Assembly (NCBI GenBank): GCA_046342195.1 | Contig: JBKDQE010000060.1 | Location: 1 to 15,100, forward strand | DNA: 15,100 nt | Direction of reading: 5' to 3' | From: CANHBY01 sp046342195 | GTDB taxonomy: Bacteria > Pseudomonadota > Gammaproteobacteria > Burkholderiales > Burkholderiaceae_C | Shown: positions 1 to 6,774 of the stretch, in pieces | How positions within the stretch are numbered: position 1 is the first letter of the stretch | Layout of the letters: each line of letters begins with the position of its first letter | Position numbers and translations under genes: made by a program | The notes under the pieces: generated by a model | What the model was told of the DNA's origin: nothing | Databases searched by the model: none | What the model saw: the letters and a program-made list of their open reading frames with translations, nothing else

Positions 1-263
1 TCAATCAATCGCTCAAGCAAAAATTCCCACACACCCTTGTCGCGCCAGCGACAAAATCGCCGATGCGTATTCTTCCAGTCGCCATAGTCTGGAGGCAAAT
101 TGCGCCATGGCGAGCCTGTGCGCAAAATCCAGAACACTGCATTGATAAAGAGCCGATTGTCATGAGCCCCACCGCCCCACTGCCCGGCCTGACCCGGAAG
201 TAGCGGCTCCGGCAGGGCCCAGTCTTTGTCTGAAATATCGTGGCGTCGGTAGGCGGGTTTGAT
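1..263 (-). pseudogene. IS5-family transposase, 5' part, start codon lost, runs off the window
   Basis: The minus-strand frame from 263 to 1 is open and reads as the N-terminal DDE transposase domain typical of the IS427-like branch of the IS5 family. It contains RRHDISDKDWAL, LLPGQAGQWGG, NAVFWILRTGSPWRNLPP and KNTHRRFCRWRDKGVW. The second copy at 14958 begins MTPAHRRHDISDKDW, with ATG at the matching place; here that codon is ATC (261-263), and no in-frame alternative start is seen before a TAA just upstream. Nucleotide similarity to the 14780 copy stops at about 295, so the IS left end is missing and the element abuts the stop of the DUF475 gene. The C-terminal part lies outside the window, so whether it is complete is unknown. 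The long open frame in another register over the same bases is a shadow. Confidence 0.8.
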
Positions 264-321
264 TCCGCTTCGCGCAAAAGATTCAATCCTCTGTTATAGG
301 ACATTCTTGTGACGATAGCAT

Positions 322-1353
322 CTAGTTGTGCTGAGAATGCTTTTGGCGATATCGAACAGATGAGATCACCGACGCAGTAATCAGAGCAACCCCCAGCAGG
401 CCGGTGACCATCTCCGGTACATGGGCTACAGAGCCTAGCAACATGATGACCGCCAAGGCGCCAATGGCATAGTGAGCTCCATGCTCCAGAAAAATATACT
501 CGTTCAACGTACCTTTATTAACTAAATAAACAGTCATAGAACGCACGAACATGGCCCCAATTGCCAACCCCAGCATAATGATGACAACGTCCTTGGTAAT
601 GGCAAAGGCACCGATCACCCCATCGAAAGAAAAAGAAGCATCCAGAACCTCCAAATACATGAAGCTTGCAAAACCCGATCGTTGAACGGTCTTCACAGCA
701 GCATCTCCCTCGGCCTCGTTTTCAAAAAGGGCTCCCAGCGCATCCACACCCAAGTAAAGCAAAACACCGGCAATGCCCGCCACAAATACCCGAACCTGAT
801 CAGCCTCGGGAATCCACCAGCGAGTTGAAAATACCGCCAACAAGGCGATAAAAACACTGATTTCATCAAATTTAGCGATTTTGGTCAGACGCTCTTCCAT
901 GAAGCCCAGCCAATGGGTTTCTTTGTTGCTATCAAAAAAGAAGTTCAAAAATACCAACAGAAGAAAAGTGCCACCAAAGGTCGAGATCACGGGATACGCA
1001 GCGTGTAAAACACCTGAATATTCATCGGGTCGGTTTAAGGCCATATCAATGGTGGTTGAAGCAGTAATGTCTCCCGACACTGCCACTATCACAATTGGAA
1101 ACACCAAACGCATACCAAAAACAGCAATTAAAATCCCGACAGTTAAAAATAACTTGCGCCAAAGTTCATTCATATCTTTGAGAACCTTGGCATTAACGAC
1201 AGCATTATCAAATGAAAGGCTGACTTCAAGGACTGACAAAACAGCAGCAAGCCAAAGTGAGGGCCAAATACCTATGCCGGTTTTTGAGCCCCACCAGCCT
1301 GCCAAACCCAAACAGATTAAAGTAACCAAAAAAGATATTCGAAATTCTTTCAT
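322..1353 (-). CDS. DUF475 family (TerC/YjbE-like) integral membrane protein
   Basis: A 343-residue polytopic membrane protein. It opens with a hydrophobic segment (about 7-24) and has roughly eight further hydrophobic stretches. Two related acidic motifs mark the TerC superfamily: E43-V-S-L-S-F-D49-N50 near the start, and E235-V-L-D238 followed by F-S-F-D244-G in the second half. Both lie inside membrane segments, as expected for the superfamily's internal repeat. Family knowledge: TerC-like proteins are linked to metal export (manganese), tellurite resistance and pH response; for DUF475 itself the substrate is not established, so metal ion transport is an inference. The ATG start has a good Shine-Dalgarno (GGAG, 1359-1362 read on the minus strand). 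It has its own promoter candidate and is separated from the upstream DUF3106 gene by 114 bp, so it may be a separate unit. Confidence 0.85.
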   Translation of the reverse strand: MKEFRISFLVTLICLGLAGWWGSKTGIGIWPSLWLAAVLSVLEVSLSFDNAVVNAKVLKDMNELWRKLFLTVGILIAVFGMRLVFPIVIVAVSGDITASTTIDMALNRPDEYSGVLHAAYPVISTFGGTFLLLVFLNFFFDSNKETHWLGFMEERLTKIAKFDEISVFIALLAVFSTRWWIPEADQVRVFVAGIAGVLLYLGVDALGALFENEAEGDAAVKTVQRSGFASFMYLEVLDASFSFDGVIGAFAITKDVVIIMLGLAIGAMFVRSMTVYLVNKGTLNEYIFLEHGAHYAIGALAVIMLLGSVAHVPEMVTGLLGVALITASVISSVRYRQKHSQHN

Positions 1354-1421
1354 TCAAAGCTCCAAAAAAACGCTAGGGACTGTTCTCTGACAGCTTGCCG
1401 ACCTTGGTTTGCGTCAGTCCT

Positions 1422-1451
1422 ATTCTATTAATTGAGGCTTGTAAAATTCAA
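1422..1451 (-). promoter_or_regulatory. Candidate sigma-70 promoter of the DUF475 gene
   Basis: Read on the minus strand, TTGAAT (1446-1451) and TAGAAT (1422-1427) are separated by 18 bp, a fair sigma-70 match. It lies about 70 bp before the ATG. The implied leader (about 1354-1415) is unusually structured; see the findings. Found by eye only. Confidence 0.35.
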
Positions 1452-1467
1452 TCGCAGAACGGGTCAC

Positions 1468-2181
1468 TTACTGATCTTTTACTTCTGTAGAAAATTGAGG
1501 CTTTACAGCTGGGAAAATTTTCAGCTGACCGGCGGGCTGATGCGGCGGAGGTGAGGGGCGAAGTCTAATAAGTCTGGTAGATGCCCCTGGTTGCGCCTGA
1601 ATAACTGAAGCAGAAACTCGCTGAGGGGACATGGCAGGCCCCGAAGGGGTAATATTGATTTTTCCTGATAACTGGAGATGATCGCCGATAAATGTTTTTC
1701 GAGAGTTTATGGAGTTGACAGGTTTTGTTGACTCAATCGGTATCGCTCGCGCAGCCAACTGTTTGCGATCTTCATCAGAAAGTTGGTTATAAACCTTCCA
1801 TCTCTCAATACGCGCATCCGGGGCAATTTGACGCGCCTGATCGAACTGAAGCCTTGCCTGACCACGTTCCAAGGGGCTGAGACTGGCCCATTGACTCATG
1901 CGAGATTGAATTCTTTCACGATCGCCAGGCCTCATATTGATCATTCTTTTGGATAAAGCCAACCACTTCTCTTTGCTTAAGTGCGACATTTCTTTCCATT
2001 GAGGCTTAAGTGGTGCGAGATCAGTGCGCTGTTGTTGGGTCAGCTGATACCATGGTAAGCCTTCCTCTTTTTCGGTGACATATTTTGCTGTGCCACCCAG
2101 AGCGAAAACACCAGAATCAAAAAAGAACGTAGCCAAAAAAAGTGAAAGCAGTGAACAAGCTTTGATGGTAGAAAGTTTCAT
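1468..2181 (-). CDS. Secreted DUF3106 family protein
   Basis: 237 residues from the ATG at 2181. A TTG four codons upstream (2193) is possible, but the ATG gives a cleaner signal peptide: K2, hydrophobic 8-21, likely cleavage after V25-F-A27. The mature part carries the DUF3106 pattern of short amphipathic helices with repeated W/L: LPWYQLTQQQ (42-51), LKPQWKEM (58-65), KWLALSKRM (72-80), RMSQWASLSP (94-103), RWKVYNQLS (127-135). The C-terminal third is Pro/Ser/Gln-rich and low in complexity. Function is unknown; the pattern suggests a periplasmic helical protein. It follows the DUF3619 stop (2196) by only 14 bp, so it is the third gene of the sigma-factor operon, a conserved Burkholderiales arrangement. 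Confidence 0.85.
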   Translation of the reverse strand: MKLSTIKACSLLSLFLATFFFDSGVFALGGTAKYVTEKEEGLPWYQLTQQQRTDLAPLKPQWKEMSHLSKEKWLALSKRMINMRPGDRERIQSRMSQWASLSPLERGQARLQFDQARQIAPDARIERWKVYNQLSDEDRKQLAARAIPIESTKPVNSINSRKTFIGDHLQLSGKINITPSGPAMSPQRVSASVIQAQPGASTRLIRLRPSPPPHQPAGQLKIFPAVKPQFSTEVKDQ

Positions 2182-2195
2182 GGGGCTACCCAAAC

Positions 2196-2627
2196 TTAAG
2201 GGGATCCCTTTAAAAACTCAAGAAATGCGGCATCACTGTAGGCATCCGGAGGCAAATCGTCGGCCAGTAGATCGGCATCCAGTTCAGCGGCTGCGGAAAC
2301 TTGACTTTGCAGGTGAATGTGCTGAACAAATAGAAGCCCCCCCACCAAGGTGAGCAAAGCTACCATATATATTAGCCAGTGCGTTCGGTTTTGAAACCAA
2401 GAATTTGAACCCAGAATGACAGAAGATCCAGATCTGTGCAATGCAGAAGCAACGCTCGGTTGGGGGGCCAATTCTGGGCGTCTTTGCTGAACTGCAGATT
2501 GTCGAGCCACCCTGAGGCGCTCACAGATATCGTGTGGTAACTCTAAAGAGGCGCGTGAAAGTTCTCCGGTAATTTTGAAGGCCAAACGCGCCTCCAAAGT
2601 TTCAGGAGAAAGTGGAGTCTTTTTCAT
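2196..2627 (-). CDS. DUF3619 family single-pass membrane protein (possible anti-sigma partner)
   Basis: 143 residues from the ATG at 2627. An upstream in-frame extension exists but would overlap the sigma gene by more than 100 bp, and the family normally begins at this MKKTPLSPETLEARL segment. The N-terminal half (1-80) is cytosolic-looking and charged. One membrane helix spans about 84-104 (WLIYMVALLTLVGGLLF). The acidic tail ends DDLPPDAYSD...FLEFLKG, a hallmark of the family. The start is 7 bp after the sigma-factor stop (2635-2637), so translation is probably coupled. Inference: a small single-pass protein encoded directly after an ECF-type sigma factor often restrains it, but no zinc-binding HxxxCxxC motif is seen, so this role is only a proposal. 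Confidence 0.85.
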   Translation of the reverse strand: MKKTPLSPETLEARLAFKITGELSRASLELPHDICERLRVARQSAVQQRRPELAPQPSVASALHRSGSSVILGSNSWFQNRTHWLIYMVALLTLVGGLLFVQHIHLQSQVSAAAELDADLLADDLPPDAYSDAAFLEFLKGSP

Positions 2628-2634
2628 TGCATTT

Positions 2635-3201
2635 TCACCATTTAAGCCCCAAACACTCCAAACCTTTGGCCAAGGCCTTAACGGCCCGAGAGCAATGGGT
2701 TTTGACACTTCCTTCCGAACAGCCCATGACCTGAGCAGTTTCAGAAACATCAAGTTCTTCCCAATAACGCAGAAGGAAGGCTTCCCGTTGACGATCCGGC
2801 AATCTTTTAAGCTGATTTTCTATCAATCGCAAGATTTGCACCCTGGAAATAGTGTCTGCAGCGCTTTCTGTGGCTTCAGATTTTGTCAGGTTTTCCAGTG
2901 TATCGGCCACATTAAAGTCGGTATCTGTGACGTCACCCTCAAGGTCTGTGAAATTCATCATGACAGATTGCCGCACTTTTTTGCGGCGAAACCAATCCAT
3001 CATTGTGGTCGAGAGAATTCGGTTAAAAAGCAGGGGCAACTCGACCGCTGGGCGGTCTCCATAGTTTTGAGTCAATTTGATCATGGCATCTTGCACCACA
3101 TCAAGTGCACTATCATCATCACGCATCGCGTAAACGGTGCGTTTGAAGGCGCGCTTCTCGACGCTTTGCAAAAAGTCAGAAATTTCTTTTTCGGAGGCCA
3201 A
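2635..3201 (-). CDS. RNA polymerase sigma factor, ECF-like sigma-70 family
   Basis: 188 residues if started at the TTG at 3201 (protein then begins MASEKEISDFL, the form seen in Burkholderiales homologues). A second TTG at 3216 adds five residues and is directly preceded by an in-frame TGA. No in-frame ATG exists until codon 27, so a non-ATG start is likely. Region 2 lies at about 17-77 (AFKRTVYAMRDDDSALDVVQDAM, then LLFNRILSTTMMDWFRRKKV). Region 4 lies at about 132-182 (RLPDRQREAFLLRYWEELDVSETAQ, then the helix-turn-helix MGCSEGSVKTHCSRAV). The acidic linker 86-118 replaces region 3. It heads the operon with DUF3619 and DUF3106 and is divergent from ilvB. Homologues are often annotated as RpoE-like, but the target regulon cannot be read from here. 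Confidence 0.85.
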   Translation of the reverse strand: MASEKEISDFLQSVEKRAFKRTVYAMRDDDSALDVVQDAMIKLTQNYGDRPAVELPLLFNRILSTTMMDWFRRKKVRQSVMMNFTDLEGDVTDTDFNVADTLENLTKSEATESAADTISRVQILRLIENQLKRLPDRQREAFLLRYWEELDVSETAQVMGCSEGSVKTHCSRAVKALAKGLECLGLKW

Positions 3202-3216
3202 GAGGCATTCTTTCAA

Positions 3217-3679
3217 TCAAGGCAGCAAAAACATCTGATTATGTCATTTGATAGGCTGAATTGATGCACTCATGCTGGAACCATCCCATAGCATCAATCC
3301 GACCTCCGATGAGCACTGTGCAGTGTGTCCTGACGGGCGTTTTTTGATCGGGTGCTTTCGATGTCATAATTGAGCCCTGAACAACAGTGAGTCACAAGCA
3401 GGGGTTAAGGAACCTCTGCCGAACCCCTCGCGGCGATCGCATCCTTTCCCAAAAGAGGTCTGCGGCGTTGGTTTTTTTGCCTGTGGCACCCGCGACAGGC
3501 TGCAAAATTCGCTTGGCATCCCCTATCCGGGAAAGCCGCGTTCATCCGCGAGGGGTTTTGCAGAGGTTCCTTAATCAATGGCTCCATGTTTTTTGGTTGC
3601 ACAAGTGCTGCACCCGTTTCACAAAAGCACGGGAACGCGCACCAATGGTTTTTCTTAGAGAAATTCACAAAGGTTCATA
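3217..3679. other. Divergent intergenic region between sigma factor and ilvB
   Basis: 463 bp between two outward-reading genes. The right part holds repeat copy R1 (3409-3570). The remaining sigma-proximal 190 bp and ilvB-proximal 105 bp must carry both promoters. I see no strong consensus -35/-10 pair on either strand. A TTGCAC at 3598-3603 is one possible ilvB -35, but without a good -10. No coding potential is convincing. Confidence 0.5.
3405..3574 (-). repeat. Palindromic MITE-like element, copy R1 (with TTAA target duplication)
   Basis: The element proper is 3409-3570 (162 bp), beginning GGAACCTCTGC and ending GCAGAGGTTCC. TTAA sits directly on both sides (3405-3408, 3571-3574), consistent with a 4-bp target duplication. 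It is inverted relative to the other copies: its reverse complement aligns along its whole length with R3 and R4. The terminal repeat on the left arm has a small change (CCGAACCCC for CAAAACCCC). It contains the octamer GCGATCGC and inner stem sequences. It lies 105 bp before the ilvB start. The open frames crossing it on both strands are artefacts of the repeat. Confidence 0.9.
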
Positions 3680-5458
3680 ATGAACACGTCTGCTGCGGGT
3701 GTCAAAGGCGCACAATCGCCATCCCTCTCATCTTCATTCTCGCAAGAAATCAACGGCTCTGAAATTCTGATTAGATGCTTGCAAAAAGAGGGGGTGCAAT
3801 TTCTCTGGGGTTACCCAGGCGGTGCAGTCCTGTACATCTATGATGCCCTCTATAAGCAGGAGTTTATTCAGCACGTTTTAGTCCGTCACGAGCAGGCGGC
3901 TGTTCATGCTGCTGATGGTTATGCCAGAGCAACCGGTGAAGTGGGTGTTGCCTTAGTCACTTCAGGCCCCGGGGTTACCAATGCGATCACTGGTATTGCT
4001 ACAGCCTATATGGATTCCATTCCTATGGTGGTAATCACCGGTCAGGTTCCAACACCTGCAATTGGCTTAGATGCATTTCAAGAATGTGATACGGTGGGTA
4101 TCACCCGCCCCATTGTAAAGCATAATTTTTTAGTTAAAGACGTTCGTGAACTTGCTGCCACAATCAAGAAGGCATTCCATATCGCACGCACAGGTCGACC
4201 TGGTCCGGTAGTTATTGACATCCCTAAAGATGTGTCTTTGGCGGAAACCGTATTTCATTACCCTGATACTGTCGAAATGCGATCGTATAACCCTGTCAAG
4301 AAAGGTCATGGCGGCCAGATCCGTAAAGCGGTTCAATTGCTTTTATCAGCGCAGCGACCCTACATTTATACGGGCGGCGGGGTGATTCTTGGCAATGCTT
4401 CCGAGGAACTTCGCCATCTTGTTAATCTGTTGGGTTATCCCTGCACGCATACTCTCATGGGCCTGGGCGCTATTCCTGCAACTGACCCCAAATTTCTCGG
4501 TATGCTGGGGATGCATGGTACTTACGAAGCCAACATGACTATGCAGCATTGCGATGTACTGCTGGCTGTTGGAGCACGCTTCGATGACCGTGTCATCGGC
4601 AATCCTAAACATTTCGCGTCGGTTCAGCGCAAGATCATCCATGTAGATATCGATCCATCTTCGATTTCCAAGCGGGTGAAAGTTGATATTCCTATCGTGG
4701 GTGACGTGAAAGAAGTGCTGCAGGAGATGATCGCCCAAATTTGTGAAATAAAAGGGGCTGAAACTGATAAAGTGCCTTTAGATTCCTGGTGGCAGCAAAT
4801 TTCCGTTTGGCGACAAAAAGACTGCTTGTCATACAAAGCCAGTCATGAAGTGATCAAGCCTCAGTTTGTTGTAGAAAAGCTCTGCGAATTAACTCAGAAT
4901 ACAGAAGCTTATATCACTTCAGATGTGGGGCAGCATCAGATGTGGGCGGCTCAGTATTATCGATTTAATCAGCCCCGCCGTTGGATCAATTCTGGCGGGC
5001 TTGGAACTATGGGTGTGGGCCTTCCTTATGCAATGGGAATAAAACTTGCCAAACCAGATGCAGACGTATTTTGTATTACTGGTGAAGGCTCAATTCAAAT
5101 GTGTATTCAGGAGTTGTCAACCTGTTTCCAGTATAAAACTCCTGTCAAAATTTTATCTTTGAATAATAGATACTTGGGAATGGTGCGCCAGTGGCAACAG
5201 CTCGATTATGGCGGGAGATATGCCCATAGTTACATGGATGCCTTGCCTGATTTTGTAAAATTAGCAGAAGCCTATGGTCACGTAGGTTTCAAAATTGAGA
5301 ACCCCGGCGATGTCGAGGATGCATTGCGTGAAGCAATTCGCTTGAAGGACCGTACTGTTTTCCTCGACATTCGCACAGACCCTACTGAAAATGTTTGGCC
5401 AATGGTAAAAGCGGGTAAGGGAATTTCAGAGATGCTGCTAGGTTCAGAGGATTTGTAA
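3680..5458 (+). CDS. ilvB: Acetolactate synthase large (catalytic) subunit
   Basis: Catalyses the first common step of valine and isoleucine synthesis: ThDP-dependent condensation of two pyruvates, or of pyruvate with 2-oxobutyrate. At 592 residues it matches the family length. The N-terminal ThDP domain (about 26-190) has GYPGGAV and the catalytic glutamate E71 in RHEQAAVHAADGYARATG. The central domain (about 215-350) contains VGARFDDRVIGN. The C-terminal ThDP domain (about 400-560) carries the diphosphate motif ITGEGSIQMCIQELST, with GEG in place of the more common GDG, ending in SLNNRYLGMVRQWQ. The first 20 or so residues are a low-complexity extension. The ATG is preceded by AAAGG (3667-3671). 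It is first of the ilvBNC block; feedback inhibition by valine would act through IlvN. Confidence 0.97.
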   Translation: MNTSAAGVKGAQSPSLSSSFSQEINGSEILIRCLQKEGVQFLWGYPGGAVLYIYDALYKQEFIQHVLVRHEQAAVHAADGYARATGEVGVALVTSGPGVTNAITGIATAYMDSIPMVVITGQVPTPAIGLDAFQECDTVGITRPIVKHNFLVKDVRELAATIKKAFHIARTGRPGPVVIDIPKDVSLAETVFHYPDTVEMRSYNPVKKGHGGQIRKAVQLLLSAQRPYIYTGGGVILGNASEELRHLVNLLGYPCTHTLMGLGAIPATDPKFLGMLGMHGTYEANMTMQHCDVLLAVGARFDDRVIGNPKHFASVQRKIIHVDIDPSSISKRVKVDIPIVGDVKEVLQEMIAQICEIKGAETDKVPLDSWWQQISVWRQKDCLSYKASHEVIKPQFVVEKLCELTQNTEAYITSDVGQHQMWAAQYYRFNQPRRWINSGGLGTMGVGLPYAMGIKLAKPDADVFCITGEGSIQMCIQELSTCFQYKTPVKILSLNNRYLGMVRQWQQLDYGGRYAHSYMDALPDFVKLAEAYGHVGFKIENPGDVEDALREAIRLKDRTVFLDIRTDPTENVWPMVKAGKGISEMLLGSEDL

Positions 5459-5526
5459 TATTGATTTATCAAATTTTTTGCTTTTGCATTTTTTAGACCG
5501 AAAATTGGGCCACGTAAATCAACAAT

Positions 5527-5662
5527 TTAAAAAACTTTTGTAAAACCTTCCGCTATAAGCACAGCTTTACCAAGTCTGAAGGTAAAAAAGCCAAAACCGA
5601 AAGCGTCATCTGGAAAAGCGTGGGGTCACCACCAGAAGTTTGGCAGGGGAGGGGATCCTTAA
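5527..5662 (+). repeat. Decayed MITE-like element, copy R2a (TTAA on both sides)
   Basis: The element is 5531-5658 (128 bp), with TTAA at 5527-5530 and 5659-5662. Its left end AAAACTTTTGTAAAACC aligns base for base with GGAACCTCTGCAAAACC, all differences being G-to-A or C-to-T transitions. It then follows the consensus through TAAGCAC, AGGTAAAAAAGCCAAAACCG, TCATCTGGAAAAGCG and a right end like GTTTGGCAGGGG. About 35-40 bp of the middle (around the inner TTTTGCAGCCTGT part) are absent. This is an old, mutated member of the family. Confidence 0.75.
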
Positions 5663-5694
5663 GTACTGAAAATTGGGGCTGTATTTTTTTGAGC

Positions 5695-5853
5695 CAAGGG
5701 AACCTCTACAAAACCCCTTGTAGATCAGCGAACCTTTCCCGAATCGAGGATGCCAGGTGGATTTTGCAGCCTGTCGCTGGTGCTGCACGACGCCGCAGAC
5801 CTCATTCGGGAAAAGATACGATCGCCGCGATGGGTTTTGCAGAGGTTCCCAAG
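5695..5853 (+). repeat. Palindromic MITE-like element, copy R2b (CAAG target duplication)
   Basis: The element is 5699-5849 (151 bp), GGAACCTCTAC to GCAGAGGTTCC, with CAAG directly on both sides (5695-5698, 5850-5853). It aligns with R3 and R4 throughout except for a short deletion in the loop region, where the AGGCAAAAAAGCC segment is lost. The GCGATCGC octamer is changed to ACGATCGC. It ends 58 bp before the ilvN start. Confidence 0.88.
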
Positions 5854-5907
5854 GATTAACGCCTGATTCTATGTAGGCAACTTCTCCTGTTTGTTGAGAT
5901 TATCTTT

Positions 5908-6399
5908 ATGAAACATATTATTGCACTGTTGCTTGAAAATGAGCCTGGCGCGTTATCTCGTGTTGTAGGTCTTTTTTCTGCGCGGGGCTACAATATTGAA
6001 AGCTTGACTGTCGCTCCTACTGAAGACTCATCCTTGTCACGTATGACCATCGTGACACGGGGCTCAGATGATGTCATTGAGCAAATTACGAAACACCTTA
6101 ACCGCTTGATCGAAGTTGTGAAGGTTATTGACTTGACTGAGGCGGCTTTTACTGAACGTGAGCTGATGCTCATGAAAGTCCGGGCTATTGGCAAGGAGCG
6201 TGAGGAAATGAAGCGCATGGCCGATATTTTCCGCGGACGTATTATCGACGTGACTGAAAAAAGCTACACCATCGAATTGACGGGCGACTCTTCCAAATTA
6301 GATGCCTTCATTGAAGCAATTGATCGGGCTGCTATTCTTGAAACTGTTCGCACTGGAGCCAGCGGAATTGGTAGAGGTGAGCGTATCTTACGCATTTAA
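5908..6399 (+). CDS. ilvN: Acetolactate synthase small (regulatory) subunit
   Basis: 163 residues, the usual length of the proteobacterial regulatory subunit (the ilvH/ilvN type). The N-terminal ACT domain (about 3-77) opens with HIIALLLENEPGALSRVVGLFSARGYNIESLTV, the region that forms the valine site in the family. The C-terminal ALS_ss_C domain (about 82-157) includes ELMLMKVRA and GRIIDVTEKSYTIELTG. It activates IlvB and confers end-product inhibition. The ATG start is fixed by the conserved N-terminus, but the Shine-Dalgarno is poor (only GAGA about 10 bp upstream), unlike those of ilvC and leuA. Repeat R2b ends just upstream, so the original leader may have been displaced. Confidence 0.96.
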   Translation: MKHIIALLLENEPGALSRVVGLFSARGYNIESLTVAPTEDSSLSRMTIVTRGSDDVIEQITKHLNRLIEVVKVIDLTEAAFTERELMLMKVRAIGKEREEMKRMADIFRGRIIDVTEKSYTIELTGDSSKLDAFIEAIDRAAILETVRTGASGIGRGERILRI

Positions 6400-6543
6400 A
6401 AAGCAGTAAGTTAATCGATTCAATAAATCTTTCCATTTAAAATTTTGCAGAGAAAGAATTTTATATCAAAATTTACCCTGCGCCGAATGGAGCGAGGCGT
6501 TATTTTGAGTGACTTTTTCCTTTTTTATGTCACGAATCAATTT

Positions 6544-6559
6544 TAATTATTAATAATTA
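6544..6559. repeat. AT-only perfect palindrome
   Basis: TAATTATTAATAATTA is its own reverse complement. It lies 5 bp left of the TTAA that flanks R3. It could be an UP-element or regulator site for ilvC, or merely local AT richness; nothing in the sequence decides. Confidence 0.4.
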
Positions 6560-6563
6560 TCAT

Positions 6564-6733
6564 TTAAGAAGCCTCTGCAAAAACCCTCGTGGATAAGCAC
6601 GCCTTTCCCGGATGGTGAATGCAAGGCGGATTTTGCAGTCTGTAGTGAGTGCTACAGGCAGAAAAGTGAACGCAGCAGACCTCATCTGAGAAAGGATGCG
6701 ATCGCTGCGAGGGGTTTTGCAGAGGTTCCTTAA
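6564..6733 (+). repeat. Palindromic MITE-like element, copy R3 (TTAA target duplication)
   Basis: The element is 6568-6729 (162 bp) with TTAA on both sides (6564-6567, 6730-6733). The left end is GAAGCCTCTGC, a two-base variant of GGAACCTCTGC; the right end is the canonical GCAGAGGTTCC. The inner parts align with R4 at the same spacing, including GATTTTGCAG, ACAGGCA and GATGCGATCGC. It ends 45 bp before ilvC. Confidence 0.9.
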
Positions 6734-6774
6734 ATTTACTCTGCAAAATAACTGATTTATAACTGGAGAAAAAA

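Larger units (their letters stand above)
5459..5907. other. ilvB-ilvN intergenic region filled by two repeat copies
   Basis: 449 bp between genes that are usually adjacent or nearly so in this gene cluster. It holds a decayed copy (R2a, 5531-5658) and a fresher copy (R2b, 5699-5849) of the same element in the same orientation. The remaining sequence is AT-rich with T-runs (5472-5493) but no clear hairpin-plus-T terminator. A 10-bp direct repeat GAAAATTGGG occurs at 5500-5509 and 5668-5677, either side of R2a. Confidence 0.6.
6400..6774. other. ilvN-ilvC intergenic region
   Basis: 375 bp. The first 165 bp are very AT-rich and include a perfect 16-bp palindrome (6544-6559). A weak GC-poor hairpin (CGCC 6482-6485 with GGCG 6496-6499, followed by TTATTTT) could pause transcription but is not a convincing terminator. 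The rest is repeat R3 (6568-6729). The final 45 bp before ilvC contain its ribosome binding site. Confidence 0.5.

Noticed and set aside
3264..3347. 27-codon frame in the sigma-ilvB gap ending VQCVLTGVF, as a possible ilv leader peptide
   Set aside because: Only modest Val/Leu/Ile content, a weak ribosome site and no terminator/antiterminator pair after it; R1 also lies between it and ilvB.
3598..3625. TTGCACAAGTGCTGCACC before ilvB as an NtrC- or sigma-54-type site
   Set aside because: It resembles TGCAC half-sites but is not a proper palindrome, and the GG/GC -24/-12 spacing of sigma-54 promoters is not met.
3387..3680. Open frames on both strands over the ilvB upstream region
   Set aside because: They are read through repeat R1 and similar frames recur in the other copies; no protein family features.
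5500..5677. GAAAATTGGG direct repeat on either side of R2a as a longer target duplication
   Set aside because: It is not adjacent to the element ends, and the TTAA pair fits the boundaries much better.
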